Source: Kitasatospora aureofaciens (GTDB taxonomy: Bacteria; Actinomycetota; Actinomycetes; Streptomycetales; Streptomycetaceae). Taken from it: a DNA stretch of 64,000 nucleotides. Positions 40,722 to 48,684 of the stretch are shown piece after piece. The DNA is taken from positions 1 through 64,000 of the forward strand of contig JODU01000031.1 of assembly GCA_000720845.1 (NCBI GenBank), given 5' to 3'. The notes beneath the pieces are model-generated. The model did not search any database and was not told the DNA's origin. It worked only from the letters and a program-made list of their open reading frames with translations. Each line of letters starts with the position of its first letter. Position 1 is the first letter of the stretch. Position numbers and translations under genes: made by a program.

Positions 40722-41120
40722 ATGACGGACAGCGTGTACGTGGGCAACGCGGGCAAGGACGCCGCACTGGACCGGGGCTGGCTGCTGGGGCACTTCAAGG
40801 AAGCCTCCGACCCCCGGCACAGCGAGGACGTGGAGATCAAGTGGGGCGTCCACCCGAAGGGCGACGAGCGAGCCCACTGGGTCACCGGCGAGGACCGCAC
40901 CGCCTTGCAGGTCCTGATCAGCGGACGCTTCCGGGTGGAGTTCCCCGGCCGCAGTGTCGTCCTCGCCGAGCAGGGCGACTACGTCGTGTGGGGCAGGGGC
41001 GTGGACCACTCCTGGTACGCGGAGGAGGAGTCCGTGGTCCTGACGGTGCGGTGGCCGTCGGTGCCGGGGTACGCGGTCGCCGACGGGGCCGATCCCGGCG
41101 CCCAGGACGCTGGGAACTGA
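40722..41120 (+). CDS. cupin-like protein
   Basis: 132 aa. One cupin barrel: WGVHPKGDERAHWVTGEDRT, LQVLISGRFRVEFPGRSVVL, AEQGDYVVWGRGVDHSWYAE, EESVVLTVRWPSVPG. His residues in HPKG, AHWV and DHSW are plausible metal ligands. No partner gene in the same direction; function unknown. It resembles small cupins annotated loosely as signal peptidase I in Streptomyces, which is not supported by any peptidase motif here. Confidence 0.8.
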   Translation: MTDSVYVGNAGKDAALDRGWLLGHFKEASDPRHSEDVEIKWGVHPKGDERAHWVTGEDRTALQVLISGRFRVEFPGRSVVLAEQGDYVVWGRGVDHSWYAEEESVVLTVRWPSVPGYAVADGADPGAQDAGN

Positions 41121-41388
41121 GAGTTCACTCGACGGCGCCGGACGCCCCCGTAGGCTGAGCGCCCGCCGCACTGCTACGGCTACAACGTGGCCGACGTCAT
41201 GATCTACGTCTGCGAGATCGGAAAGCCGGCACCTGCGGCAGGATTCAGGGCTGAAGCACGGAAAAGGCCCACTGAGCGGCCTCGGACGGCCCGGAGACGG
41301 CCCAGCCGGACAGACAGGTCGAGCTGGCTTGTCAGTGCGTGTGGCTAGGGTGCGCCCACTGTTTCGCATGACGCTCTGGGGAGGGGCT

Positions 41389-41553
41389 TTGGGAGCCAAG
41401 ACGGGGCTGTTGGTGTACGCGGACGGCGACGTGCCGGGGTTGCTGCGGCGCGTGGGGACCGCGGACCTCGACCGGACGGTCACCATGATGCGGCGGCTCT
41501 ACCCGGGCGAGGGCCGTCACACCGTCGAACGCTCCGAGATCCTCACGGCGTGA
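41389..41553 (+). pseudogene. truncated DUF6928-like gene
   Basis: From a TTG behind GGGGAGGGG the frame reads GAKTGLLVYADGDVPGLLRR, VGTADLDRTVTMMRRLYPG, the conserved N terminus of the DUF6928 family, which normally runs to about 200 residues. After 41 matching residues it changes to unrelated EGRHTVERSEILTA and stops. The remaining gene is missing, so this is a remnant left by deletion or rearrangement at the edge of a regulator-rich segment. An ATG at 41368 is an alternative start. Confidence 0.65.
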
Positions 41554-41592
41554 TCGGAACCGCGAGGATCGGAGCGACGGGCAGGCGTGGGA

Positions 41593-42543
41593 CTACTGCA
41601 CGCGGGGCTGTGGGGTGTGAGTACGCAGGGCTTCCGTGAACCACGTGAACACCGGTGCCAGACTGGGCGGAACGGGCCATCCGTTGATGACGGCCAGCAG
41701 GTGCCAGTAGCGTTCCGCGCGGGGGTCGCCGGCGATTTCCAGGCGGGTCAGCAGCCAGTGGCGCAAGTCGGAATCGTTGGCGCCGCTGAAGGTTTGCGCG
41801 TAGCGGTCGGTGAGGCCGTCGATGATGCGTGCGGCCTCGGCCGAAGCCGGAGCGATACCGGCATCGAGCGCGCGGCCGACGCGGTCGCGGACAGTCTCGG
41901 TGAGGTCGTGGTGCAAGCCGGTGACGTCGCCTTGGGCGCGCTCGGCTGCCTGATACTCCGCCATACGCCGGACAGCGGCGCGGAAATCGGGATCCCGGGT
42001 GAGTTCGGCGAGTTCCACCCAGGCGTCGACCTGGTGGGGTTCGGGGTCGTCCGGCAGTTCGGGCATGGCCGAGCGCATCATGTCGACGAAGTCGGCGTTG
42101 GCGTCGAACCCGCCGAAGGTGTCGTCGATGAAGTCGGTGATGAGGCGTCGGCGTTCGTCGTCAGAGAGCTTGGCAAGCTTGTGCATGAGGTCCATTTCCT
42201 CGGGCGTGGAGCCCCGTTTGGCCACCGCTCGCAGCACCGCGCGCCGCAGTCGCAGAGTGCGGATCTGCACCTCCAGGGCGTCGGCGTGTGCGGCCGCGAC
42301 CTCAGGCACCGAAACCTCCCGGTCCAGCACCTGCCGGATGACAGCAAGGTCGAGGCCCAGGTCACGCAGGGTCCGTACCAGATCCAGACGCGCCAGAGCG
42401 CCGATGTCATAGAGACGGTAGCCAGCCGGGCTGCGGTCCGTCGGCGGCACGATTCCGGTGTCGGAGTAGAACCGAATGGTCTTGACCGTCAGCCCGGTCC
42501 GCCGGGCCAGGTCCCCGATCGTGAAGAGCGTGTCGCCGTCCAT
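41593..42543 (-). CDS. MerR-family regulator with long C-terminal domain
   Basis: 316 aa. MerR HTH at the N terminus: LFTIGDLARRTGLTVKTIRF, YSDTGIVPPTDRSPAGYRLY, followed by a coiled dimer helix and a 200-residue helical ligand domain (MDLMHKLAKLSDDERRRLIT, YQAAERAQGDVTGLHHDLTE, YWHLLAVINGWPVPP). Proteins with this plan sense drugs or stress molecules. No target gene is adjacent. Confidence 0.9.
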   Translation of the reverse strand: MDGDTLFTIGDLARRTGLTVKTIRFYSDTGIVPPTDRSPAGYRLYDIGALARLDLVRTLRDLGLDLAVIRQVLDREVSVPEVAAAHADALEVQIRTLRLRRAVLRAVAKRGSTPEEMDLMHKLAKLSDDERRRLITDFIDDTFGGFDANADFVDMMRSAMPELPDDPEPHQVDAWVELAELTRDPDFRAAVRRMAEYQAAERAQGDVTGLHHDLTETVRDRVGRALDAGIAPASAEAARIIDGLTDRYAQTFSGANDSDLRHWLLTRLEIAGDPRAERYWHLLAVINGWPVPPSLAPVFTWFTEALRTHTPQPRVQ

Positions 42544-42653
42544 GCCTGCACCTTCGCGCCTCCCCCTACGGGAGACTCAAGCCCGGTCTCGCTGTTGGGT
42601 GCCAGCCTTCGATGCCAGGCACTTGAGATGCCCTGACAGCTTCACAGTGACCA

Positions 42654-42998
42654 CTAGGGAGTGATCCAGTCGGCCCAACCAAACGTGAACTTGTAAGCGG
42701 CGCGCACTGCGTCACGCCCACGGCTACCCGCCAGAACCGCCACGCACAGAGCCACAACGAACAGCGCGGCAAAGGATCCCCCGATGATCCCGCCAGTACG
42801 AGGTGCCCCAACGGCTCCCACAAACACACTAACGGTGATCACAATCGCCAAGCCCATGTGAGCAACGGGCAATCCCACATGAAATAGATTCCGCATCGCA
42901 CCCTGCGAGGCCCGCACGTCCGCGTTGTAGCGATCTCTCGCCAGATCAGGATCGGCATGCGGCCCTTCCGGCCATTGCTGCTCCACCAGCACCCTCAC
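42654..42998 (-). CDS. small membrane protein coupled to the GntR gene
   Basis: 114 aa. The GTG start (42998) overlaps the GntR stop as GTGA, so translation is coupled. The N half is polar (WPEGPHADPDLARDRYNADV). Two membrane helices follow: VAHMGLAIVITVSVFVGAVG and GGIIGGSFAALFVVALCVAV. The end WADWITP is aromatic. Unknown function. The pairing of GntR with a small two-helix protein recurs near integrated or accessory Streptomyces elements. Confidence 0.75.
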   Translation of the reverse strand: MRVLVEQQWPEGPHADPDLARDRYNADVRASQGAMRNLFHVGLPVAHMGLAIVITVSVFVGAVGAPRTGGIIGGSFAALFVVALCVAVLAGSRGRDAVRAAYKFTFGWADWITP

Positions 42999-43753
42999 GC
43001 GTCGAAGTCGTACTCCAGGATGTAGGAGGCGGCGTCCAGCGTCATTTCGTTGATCTCGAGCGGGCGGCCTTCGTCCGTGAACGCGGTGCGGCAGACGAGG
43101 ATGACCGGGGTGCCCGCGGACATGGCCAGCTGAGTCGCCTCGTCCTGCGACGGCATGCGAGAGCGGATCTCCTCGCGGAAGTGCACCGGCTCGTAGCCGA
43201 GTTCGGCGAGTCGGGCGTACGTACCGCCCGGTCCGGTGTCCTCCTGAGTGATCGCGGAACCGGCGACCAGTGACGTGGGCAGGTAACTCGTCGCGAGCAG
43301 GACCGGCTTGCCGTCCAGGACGAAGCGTCGGCGCCGCACGCACACCATCTCCTCGTCGGCCAGGTCCAGGACCGCGGCGACGTTGTCGGGCGCGGCTTCC
43401 TCGGACACCGCGACCTGGTCCACGTCGAGTGAGCGGTTCTCGATGTCGGTCGACCAGATGGACCGGCCGTTGCCCCACTGCTGCTGGGCCAGACGTTGAA
43501 TGCCCCGACGACGGAGCGGGCGGAACTCCCGGACGAACACGCCGGCGCCCTTGCGCGCCTCGGCGACGCCTTCGTCCCTGAGGACGCTCAAGGCCTGGCG
43601 GGCCGTCATGCGGGCCACGCCATGCGCGTCCATCAGGTCGTTCTCCCCCGGGAGTCGATCACCGGGACCGTATTCGCCCGACCGGATCGCTTCGCGCAGC
43701 GTGTCCGCGATCCGCTGGTACTTGGGCCGTCGGTCGTCTCCGGCGTTGGCCAT
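42995..43753 (-). CDS. GntR/HutC-family regulator
   Basis: 252 aa from ATG 43753, chosen for the GGAGAGGAGG site upstream; an in-frame start ten codons earlier is less likely. Winged helix: PKYQRIADTLREAIRSGEYG, PGDRLPGENDLMDAHGVARM, TARQALSVLRDEGVAEARKG. UTRA ligand domain: AVLDLADEEMVCVRRRRFVL, TYARLAELGYEPVHFREEIR, ending TLDAASYILEYDFDA. The region upstream carries three TCTAGA sites, pointing to autoregulation. Confidence 0.92.
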   Translation of the reverse strand: MANAGDDRRPKYQRIADTLREAIRSGEYGPGDRLPGENDLMDAHGVARMTARQALSVLRDEGVAEARKGAGVFVREFRPLRRRGIQRLAQQQWGNGRSIWSTDIENRSLDVDQVAVSEEAAPDNVAAVLDLADEEMVCVRRRRFVLDGKPVLLATSYLPTSLVAGSAITQEDTGPGGTYARLAELGYEPVHFREEIRSRMPSQDEATQLAMSAGTPVILVCRTAFTDEGRPLEINEMTLDAASYILEYDFDA

Positions 43754-43774
43754 CCCGTGAGCCTCCTCTCCTTC

Positions 43775-43897
43775 TCTAGACACCTTAGGCCACAGGTTGG
43801 GGCATCGCTCGATGCGAGTAGTGCACGGGACTCCAAGGGCAGCGTGGCAACCGAGACTTGACGTCTCTAGAGATGTTGGCCACAGTACCTGTCTAGA
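43775..43897. promoter_or_regulatory. three TCTAGA operator-like sites upstream of the GntR gene
   Basis: TCTAGA occurs at 43775-43780 (over the GntR leader), 43866-43871 inside the palindrome TCTCTAGAGA, and 43892-43897 in CTGTCTAGATATG. This hexamer is rare in DNA of such high GC, so three in 123 bp in a divergent promoter region is unlikely by chance. GntR proteins of this type are known to bind short palindromes of the CTAGAC/TCTAGA kind. Confidence 0.72.
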
Positions 43898-43932
43898 TAT
43901 GTCACGATGACTGCCTGAATGAGGGGTGCTGT

Positions 43933-44070
43933 ATGCCGTCGTACGGGATCAGGCCTTCGGCTGCCGTGGAGTCAGCGGAGAAGGAGAAGGCGCCACTTCG
44001 AAAGCCCATCAGCACGGACAGAGGGAAGCGCTGTCACCCTCCTTGCGGGCTCAGCAGCAGCGGGGAGTGA
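43933..44070 (+). CDS. possible 45-aa peptide upstream of the ATP-binding protein
   Basis: ATG with GAGGGG six bases upstream; reads MPSYGIRPSAAVESAEKEKA, then PLRKPISTDRGKRCHPPCG and a Ser/Gly end. It stops seven bases before the next gene's GTG, a spacing that suits coupling. No family recognised. May be a leader peptide only. Confidence 0.4.
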   Translation: MPSYGIRPSAAVESAEKEKAPLRKPISTDRGKRCHPPCGLSSSGE

Positions 44071-44076
44071 GTACGG

Positions 44077-44520
44077 GTGTCATACGCGATCGACCGTTAT
44101 CCGTGTGAGGAGTCGCCGCGCCTCGGCGCGATGACGCTGCACCCCGTCGTCGAGTCCGTGCCCCGGGCCCGGCGCTGGTTCCGGAAGTTCCTCACTCCCT
44201 ACCAGCCGATCTGTTCGGTCGACGACTGTGTCCTGCTGCTATCGGAACTGGTGACCAACGCCGTCGTCCACGGCAAGTCGGACGCGCCCTGGCTCGTCCG
44301 GGTGGAGTGGTTCCGCCTGGGAACCTCACTCCGAGTCGAGGTGCACAATCCGGGGCTCCCGGAGAGTGTGCGGCTGAGGTGTCCGGACGCCGACGACGCT
44401 CACGGGCGCGGGTTGCTGCTGGTCGACTCCGTCGCCGACTCGTGGCACTCCGGTCCCAGCCGCTTGGGCGGAACGGTGGTCGCCTTCACGATGGCCGAGG
44501 CCTGGCCGCCGTCTTCCTGA
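44077..44520 (+). CDS. RsbW-like ATP-binding (anti-sigma/regulatory kinase) protein
   Basis: 147 aa. HATPase_c of the RsbW/SpoIIAB kind: ARRWFRKFLTPYQPICSVDD, N-box CVLLLSELVTNAVVHGKSDA, G-box DADDAHGRGLLLVDSVADSW, end LGGTVVAFTMAEAW. It lacks a clear partner (no sigma factor or antagonist next to it), which is the rule for the many Streptomyces proteins of this class. GTG start; GGGGAG upstream. Confidence 0.88.
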   Translation: MSYAIDRYPCEESPRLGAMTLHPVVESVPRARRWFRKFLTPYQPICSVDDCVLLLSELVTNAVVHGKSDAPWLVRVEWFRLGTSLRVEVHNPGLPESVRLRCPDADDAHGRGLLLVDSVADSWHSGPSRLGGTVVAFTMAEAWPPSS

Positions 44521-44595
44521 TACGACGGACGGGCGCACCAGAAAGCCCTCGCCCCCGCGATGCAGCCGCAGGGATGAGGGCCTACTGACGTGGAC

Positions 44596-45357
44596 CTACT
44601 TCTTCTTGCCCTGGTTCTTGACCGCCTCGATCGCCGCCGCAGCCGCGTCCGGGTCCAGGTACGTGCCGCCCGGGTTCAGGGGCTTGAACTCGGCGTCCAG
44701 TTCGTAGGACAGCGGGATGCCCGTCGGGATGTTCAGGCCCGCGATGTCGGCGTCGGAGATGCCGTCGAGGTGCTTGACCAGGGCGCGCAGCGAGTTGCCG
44801 TGGGCGGCGACCAGGACCGTGCGGCCGGTGAGGAGGTCGGGGACGATCGCGTCGAACCAGTACGGCAGCATGCGGCCGACGACGTCCTTCAGGCACTCCG
44901 TCTGCGGGCGCAGCTCCGGCGGGAGCATCGCGTAGCGGGCGTCGGAGAACTGGGAGTACTCGGCGTCGCGGTCCAGCGGCGGCGGCGGAGTGTCGTAGGA
45001 GCGGCGCCACAGCATGAACTGCTCCTCGCCGAACTCCGCGAGGGTCTGCGCCTTGTCCTTGCCCTGGAGGGCGCCGTAGTGGCGCTCGTTCAGGCGCCAG
45101 TGGCGGTGGACCGGGATCCAGTGGCGGTCGGCGGCCTCCAGCGCGAGCTGGGCCGTGCGGATCGCGCGCTTCTGGACGGACGTGTGGACCACGTCGGGCA
45201 GCAGGCCGGCGTCCTTGAGCAGCTCGCCGCCGCGCGTCGCCTCCTTCTCGCCCTTCGGGGTGAGGTTGACGTCCACCCAGCCGGTGAACAGGTTCTTCTC
45301 GTTCCACTCGCTCTCGCCGTGGCGGAGGAGGATCAGCTTGTACGGTGCGTCGGCCAT
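44596..45357 (-). CDS. gpmA: 2,3-bisphosphoglycerate-dependent phosphoglycerate mutase
   Basis: 253 aa, the exact usual length. Phospho-His motif LILLRHGESEWNEKNLFTGW, then NERHYGALQGKDKAQTLAEF, second His in VAAHGNSLRALVKHLDGISD and NIPTGIPLSYELD. It interconverts 3- and 2-phosphoglycerate in glycolysis. The Streptomyces enzyme is the tetrameric cofactor-dependent type. A weak stem (GCCCTC/GAGGGC, 44550-44583) lies past the stop. Confidence 0.97.
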   Translation of the reverse strand: MADAPYKLILLRHGESEWNEKNLFTGWVDVNLTPKGEKEATRGGELLKDAGLLPDVVHTSVQKRAIRTAQLALEAADRHWIPVHRHWRLNERHYGALQGKDKAQTLAEFGEEQFMLWRRSYDTPPPPLDRDAEYSQFSDARYAMLPPELRPQTECLKDVVGRMLPYWFDAIVPDLLTGRTVLVAAHGNSLRALVKHLDGISDADIAGLNIPTGIPLSYELDAEFKPLNPGGTYLDPDAAAAAIEAVKNQGKKK

Positions 45358-45518
45358 GGGTCCGAGCGTAATCGAACCCCCGGACGCCGTGCTCGTCGCG
45401 CCCGGTGGGCGGACGGTTGACGGGAAGTGTTAATTGAATGGCTTCCGGGAGGGGCCGTTCGTAAGTTGTGCTTACCGCATCAGCCGCTTACAGCCGCCTC
45501 AGCCATCTCGGGGGACCC

Positions 45519-46811
45519 ATGTCAGTCGCCGGACTCACCGGACTCAGACGTGCCGCACGCGAAACCGTCTCCGGGCTCCCCCGCGAGTTCTGGTGGCTGT
45601 GGACCAGCACCCTGGTCAACCGGCTCGGTGCCTTCGTCGCCACCTTCATGGCGCTGTACCTCACCATCGACCGCGGCTACTCCGCCTCCTACGCCGGTCT
45701 GGTCGCCGCCCTGCACGGGCTCGGCGGGGTCATCTCCTCGCTGGGCGCCGGGGTGATGACCGACCGGCTCGGGCGGCGGCCGACACTGCTCGTCGCGCAG
45801 GCCTCCACGGCCGTGTCCGTCGCGCTGCTCGGCTTCATGCGGGACCCGGTGGCCATCGCCGCCGTCGCCTTCCTGGTCGGCATGGCGAGCAACGCCTCCC
45901 GGCCGGCGGTGCAGGCGATGATGGCGGACATCGTGCGGCCCGAGGACCGTATCCGGGCGTTCTCGCTCAACTACTGGGCGATCAACCTCGGCTTCGCGAT
46001 CTCCTCCATGGCGGCCGGGTTCATCGCCGAGGTCAGCTATCTCGCCGGGTTCCTGATCGAGGCCGGGATGACGCTCGTCTGCGCCGTCCTGGTCTTCGTG
46101 AAGCTGCCCGAGTCGCGGCCCCAGGAGGAGAAGACCGCCGACGTCCCGGGCGGCAAGGAACCGGCCGTCTCCCTGTTCACCGTGCTGCGCGACGGGCGGT
46201 ACATGAGCGTCGTGGGGCTGTCCTTCCTCGTCGCCGTGATCTTCCAGCAGGGGTATCTGGGACTGCCCGTCGCGATGGGCGAGGCCGGGTTCACGCCCGC
46301 GGACTTCGGGCTTGCCATCGCCGTCAACGGCGTCCTGATCGTCGTCCTTCAGATTCCCGTCACGCGGTTCATCGAGCACCGGGACCCGCGGCTGCTGCTG
46401 GTGGCATCGTCGCTGCTGGCCGGGTACGGCTTCGGGCTCACCGCCTTCGCGGGGTCGGTCGGCGTCTTCGCCCTCACCGTGTGCGTGTGGACGCTGGCCG
46501 AGATCGTCAACGCGCCGACCCAGACCGGGCTCGTCGTCCGCCTCTCCCCGGTGCACGGACGCGGGCGCTACCAGGGCATGTACACCATGTCCTGGTCGGT
46601 CGCCGCCCTCGTCGCCCCGCTGATGTCCGGGTTCGTCATCGACCGCTGGGGCGCCGAGTGGCTGTGGGGCATCTGCGCCGTCGTCGGCACGGTGGCGGCG
46701 GCCGGGTACTGGTGGCTCATGCGGAGCCTGCCGGACGACCGCGACGAGACACCGGTGGCCCAGGAGGCGTCCGCCGCCCCCGCGCCCCGGGTCGACACCA
46801 GCGCCGTCTGA
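45519..46811 (+). CDS. MFS transporter
   Basis: 430 aa, 12 membrane helices. The MFS A-motif between helices 2 and 3 is seen as GAGVMTDRLGRRPTLLVAQA. Other points: WWLWTSTLVNRLGAFVATFM at helix 1, DIVRPEDRIRAFSLNYWAIN, and a cytoplasmic loop with SRPQEEKTADVPGGKEPAVS in the middle. It belongs to the multidrug/YttB-like group; substrate unknown. Starts at the ATG behind GGGGGA. Converges on the DUF2000 gene, only 13 bp apart. Confidence 0.88.
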   Translation: MSVAGLTGLRRAARETVSGLPREFWWLWTSTLVNRLGAFVATFMALYLTIDRGYSASYAGLVAALHGLGGVISSLGAGVMTDRLGRRPTLLVAQASTAVSVALLGFMRDPVAIAAVAFLVGMASNASRPAVQAMMADIVRPEDRIRAFSLNYWAINLGFAISSMAAGFIAEVSYLAGFLIEAGMTLVCAVLVFVKLPESRPQEEKTADVPGGKEPAVSLFTVLRDGRYMSVVGLSFLVAVIFQQGYLGLPVAMGEAGFTPADFGLAIAVNGVLIVVLQIPVTRFIEHRDPRLLLVASSLLAGYGFGLTAFAGSVGVFALTVCVWTLAEIVNAPTQTGLVVRLSPVHGRGRYQGMYTMSWSVAALVAPLMSGFVIDRWGAEWLWGICAVVGTVAAAGYWWLMRSLPDDRDETPVAQEASAAPAPRVDTSAV

Positions 46812-46824
46812 TCCCCCTCCGCGC

Positions 46825-47268
46825 TCACGGATGCATCCGCGCCCCCTTCAGCACCTTGTCCACCGCGTTCTTCGGGCCGTACACCGCGAGGCCCACCAGG
46901 TCCAGGTCGGTCGTCGCCACGGCCCGTACCGCCGCCCGGTTGTCGCGGTCGTTGCCCGTGGTGAAGAGGTCGGACGTGAAGAGGGCGCGGGGCAGGGCGC
47001 GCGACAGCGCACGCGCGTGGGCGGTGGTCAGAATCTCCTTCGTGCCCTCGAAGACCAGCACCGGCTGGCGGAACATCGGCAGGTAGCCGACCGCGTCCGC
47101 GTCCTCGTAGGGCTCCCCGATCACCTCGGGGAACTGGCTGCCCAGGCCGCTGACCAGGAACGCCGTGACGTTGAGGCGCTGCCAGGTCTCCAGGTCCTCG
47201 CGCAGCAGTACGGCGATCTTGGTGTCGAAGCGGACGGGGGCGTCGGGCTCTGCGTCGTGCGTGCTCAT
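46825..47268 (-). CDS. DUF2000 family protein
   Basis: 147 aa from ATG 47268. RFDTKIAVLLREDLETWQRL, NVTAFLVSGLGSQFPEVIGE, VLVFEGTKEILTTAHARAL and DLDLVGLAVYGPKNAVDKVL match DUF2000, a small alpha/beta family with a peptidyl-tRNA hydrolase-like (PTH2) fold. Divergent from an AraC-type gene with 49 bp between starts, a pairing common for this family, so AraC-type control is likely. Confidence 0.88.
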   Translation of the reverse strand: MSTHDAEPDAPVRFDTKIAVLLREDLETWQRLNVTAFLVSGLGSQFPEVIGEPYEDADAVGYLPMFRQPVLVFEGTKEILTTAHARALSRALPRALFTSDLFTTGNDRDNRAAVRAVATTDLDLVGLAVYGPKNAVDKVLKGARMHP

Positions 47269-47317
47269 ACCGTGAGACTGCCGACCCGCGCCCCGCCCGG
47301 TCTTGTACGTTTTTTGC

Positions 47318-48157
47318 ATGGCCCGCCAGCACAACGACCAGGGCAACGGGGACCGGAAGAACCAGCGGAACGTCTCCGCCTGGCGCCCCCGTGTCCCGGG
47401 CGTCGTCGAGGTCTTCCACGCCCACTACACCGAGTACGCCTATCCGATGCACGTCCACGACGCCTGGACGCTGCTCATCGTCGACGACGGCGCCGTACGG
47501 TACGACCTGGACCGGCACGAGCACGGCACCCCGCACGACACGGTGTCCCTGCTGCCGCCGCACGTGCCGCACAACGGCTCCCCGGCGACCCCGGACGGCT
47601 TCCGCAAGCGCGTCCTGTACCTGGACGCCTCCCGGCTGGGCGACGAGCTGATCGGACCGGCGGTGGACGCGCCCGACCTGCGTGACCCGGTGCTGCGGCG
47701 GCGGGTCGGGCAGCTGCACGCCGCGCTCGCGCTGCCCGGTGACGAGCTGGAGGCGGAGAGCCGGCTGACGCTGATCGGCGAGCGGCTGCACACCCATCTG
47801 CGCCCCAGGGGCGACAGGGACCCCGCCCGCCGGGACCCCGTACTCGCCCGGCGGCTGCGGGAGCTGCTCGACGAGCGGGTCGTCGCGGGGATCGGTCTGG
47901 AGGAGGCGGCCGCACTCGTGCCCGCCCACCCGGCGCATCTGGTACGGGCGTTCAGCGGCGCGTACGGCATCGCGCCGCACCAGTACCTGATGTCCCGCCG
48001 GGTCGACCGGGCCCGGCGGCTGCTGCTCGCCGGACGGTCCCCGGCGGACGTGGCCGGCGCCACCGGTTTCTACGACCAGGCCCATCTGACCCGGCACTTC
48101 AAGCGGTTGGTGGGGGTCACGCCGGGGCGGTACCGGACGAGCGGCGCCCGCGGCTGA
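47318..48157 (+). CDS. AraC-family regulator with cupin N-domain
   Basis: 279 aa from ATG 47318. N-terminal cupin (FHAHYTEYAYPMHVHDAWTL, DTVSLLPPHVPHNGSPATPD) and C-terminal double HTH (AAALVPAHPAHLVRAFSGAY, LAGRSPADVAGATGFYDQAH, LTRHFKRLVGVTPGRYR). No ribosome site precedes the ATG; TTGTAC and a T-run lie just upstream, so the message may be leaderless. Probably controls itself and the divergent DUF2000 gene. Confidence 0.9.
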   Translation: MARQHNDQGNGDRKNQRNVSAWRPRVPGVVEVFHAHYTEYAYPMHVHDAWTLLIVDDGAVRYDLDRHEHGTPHDTVSLLPPHVPHNGSPATPDGFRKRVLYLDASRLGDELIGPAVDAPDLRDPVLRRRVGQLHAALALPGDELEAESRLTLIGERLHTHLRPRGDRDPARRDPVLARRLRELLDERVVAGIGLEEAAALVPAHPAHLVRAFSGAYGIAPHQYLMSRRVDRARRLLLAGRSPADVAGATGFYDQAHLTRHFKRLVGVTPGRYRTSGARG

Positions 48158-48174
48158 GCCGGCCCGGGGCGGGA

Positions 48175-48684
48175 TCAGTCGCCGGAGCGGGGGCGCTCGA
48201 TCAGGTGCTGGAACGCCTCCAGGTTCCGCGTCGACTCGCCGCGCGCGGTGCGCCACTCGTACTCCTTGCGGATGGCGGAGGCGAAGCCCAGCTCCAGCAG
48301 GGTGTTGAAGGCGCCGTCGGCTGCCTCCAGGACCTGGCCGAGGAGGCGGTCGATCTCGTCGGGGGTGACGGCGGCCAGGGGGAGTTTCGCGGTGACGTAG
48401 ATGTCGCCGAGGCGGTCGACGGCGTAGCCGATGCCGTAGAGCTTGAGGTTGCGTTCCAGCAGCCAGCGGTGGACGGCCGGTTCGTTCTCGTCGGGGTGGC
48501 GGATGACGAAGGCGTTGAGGGAGAGGGAGTGCCGGCCGAGCAGGAGGGAGACGGTCGTCGACAGCTTGCGGGTGCCGGGGAGCTTGACGACGTAGTTGCC
48601 GGGCTCCGGACTCTCCCATTCCAGGTCGGCGTCCTTCAGCGCCCCCTCGACGACCTGTGCTGCCTTGTCCGGTGCCTCAGCCAT
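48175..48684 (-). CDS. YbjN-domain protein
   Basis: 169 aa. VVEGALKDADLEWESPEPGN, YVVKLPGTRKLSTTVSLLLG, HSLSLNAFVIRHPDENEPAV and YGIGYAVDRLGDIYVTAKLP define the YbjN (type III secretion chaperone-like) fold. In actinobacteria this gene regularly follows mshA; here the two overlap by 8 bp. A chaperone-like role is assumed; nothing links it directly to mycothiol. Confidence 0.9.
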   Translation of the reverse strand: MAEAPDKAAQVVEGALKDADLEWESPEPGNYVVKLPGTRKLSTTVSLLLGRHSLSLNAFVIRHPDENEPAVHRWLLERNLKLYGIGYAVDRLGDIYVTAKLPLAAVTPDEIDRLLGQVLEAADGAFNTLLELGFASAIRKEYEWRTARGESTRNLEAFQHLIERPRSGD

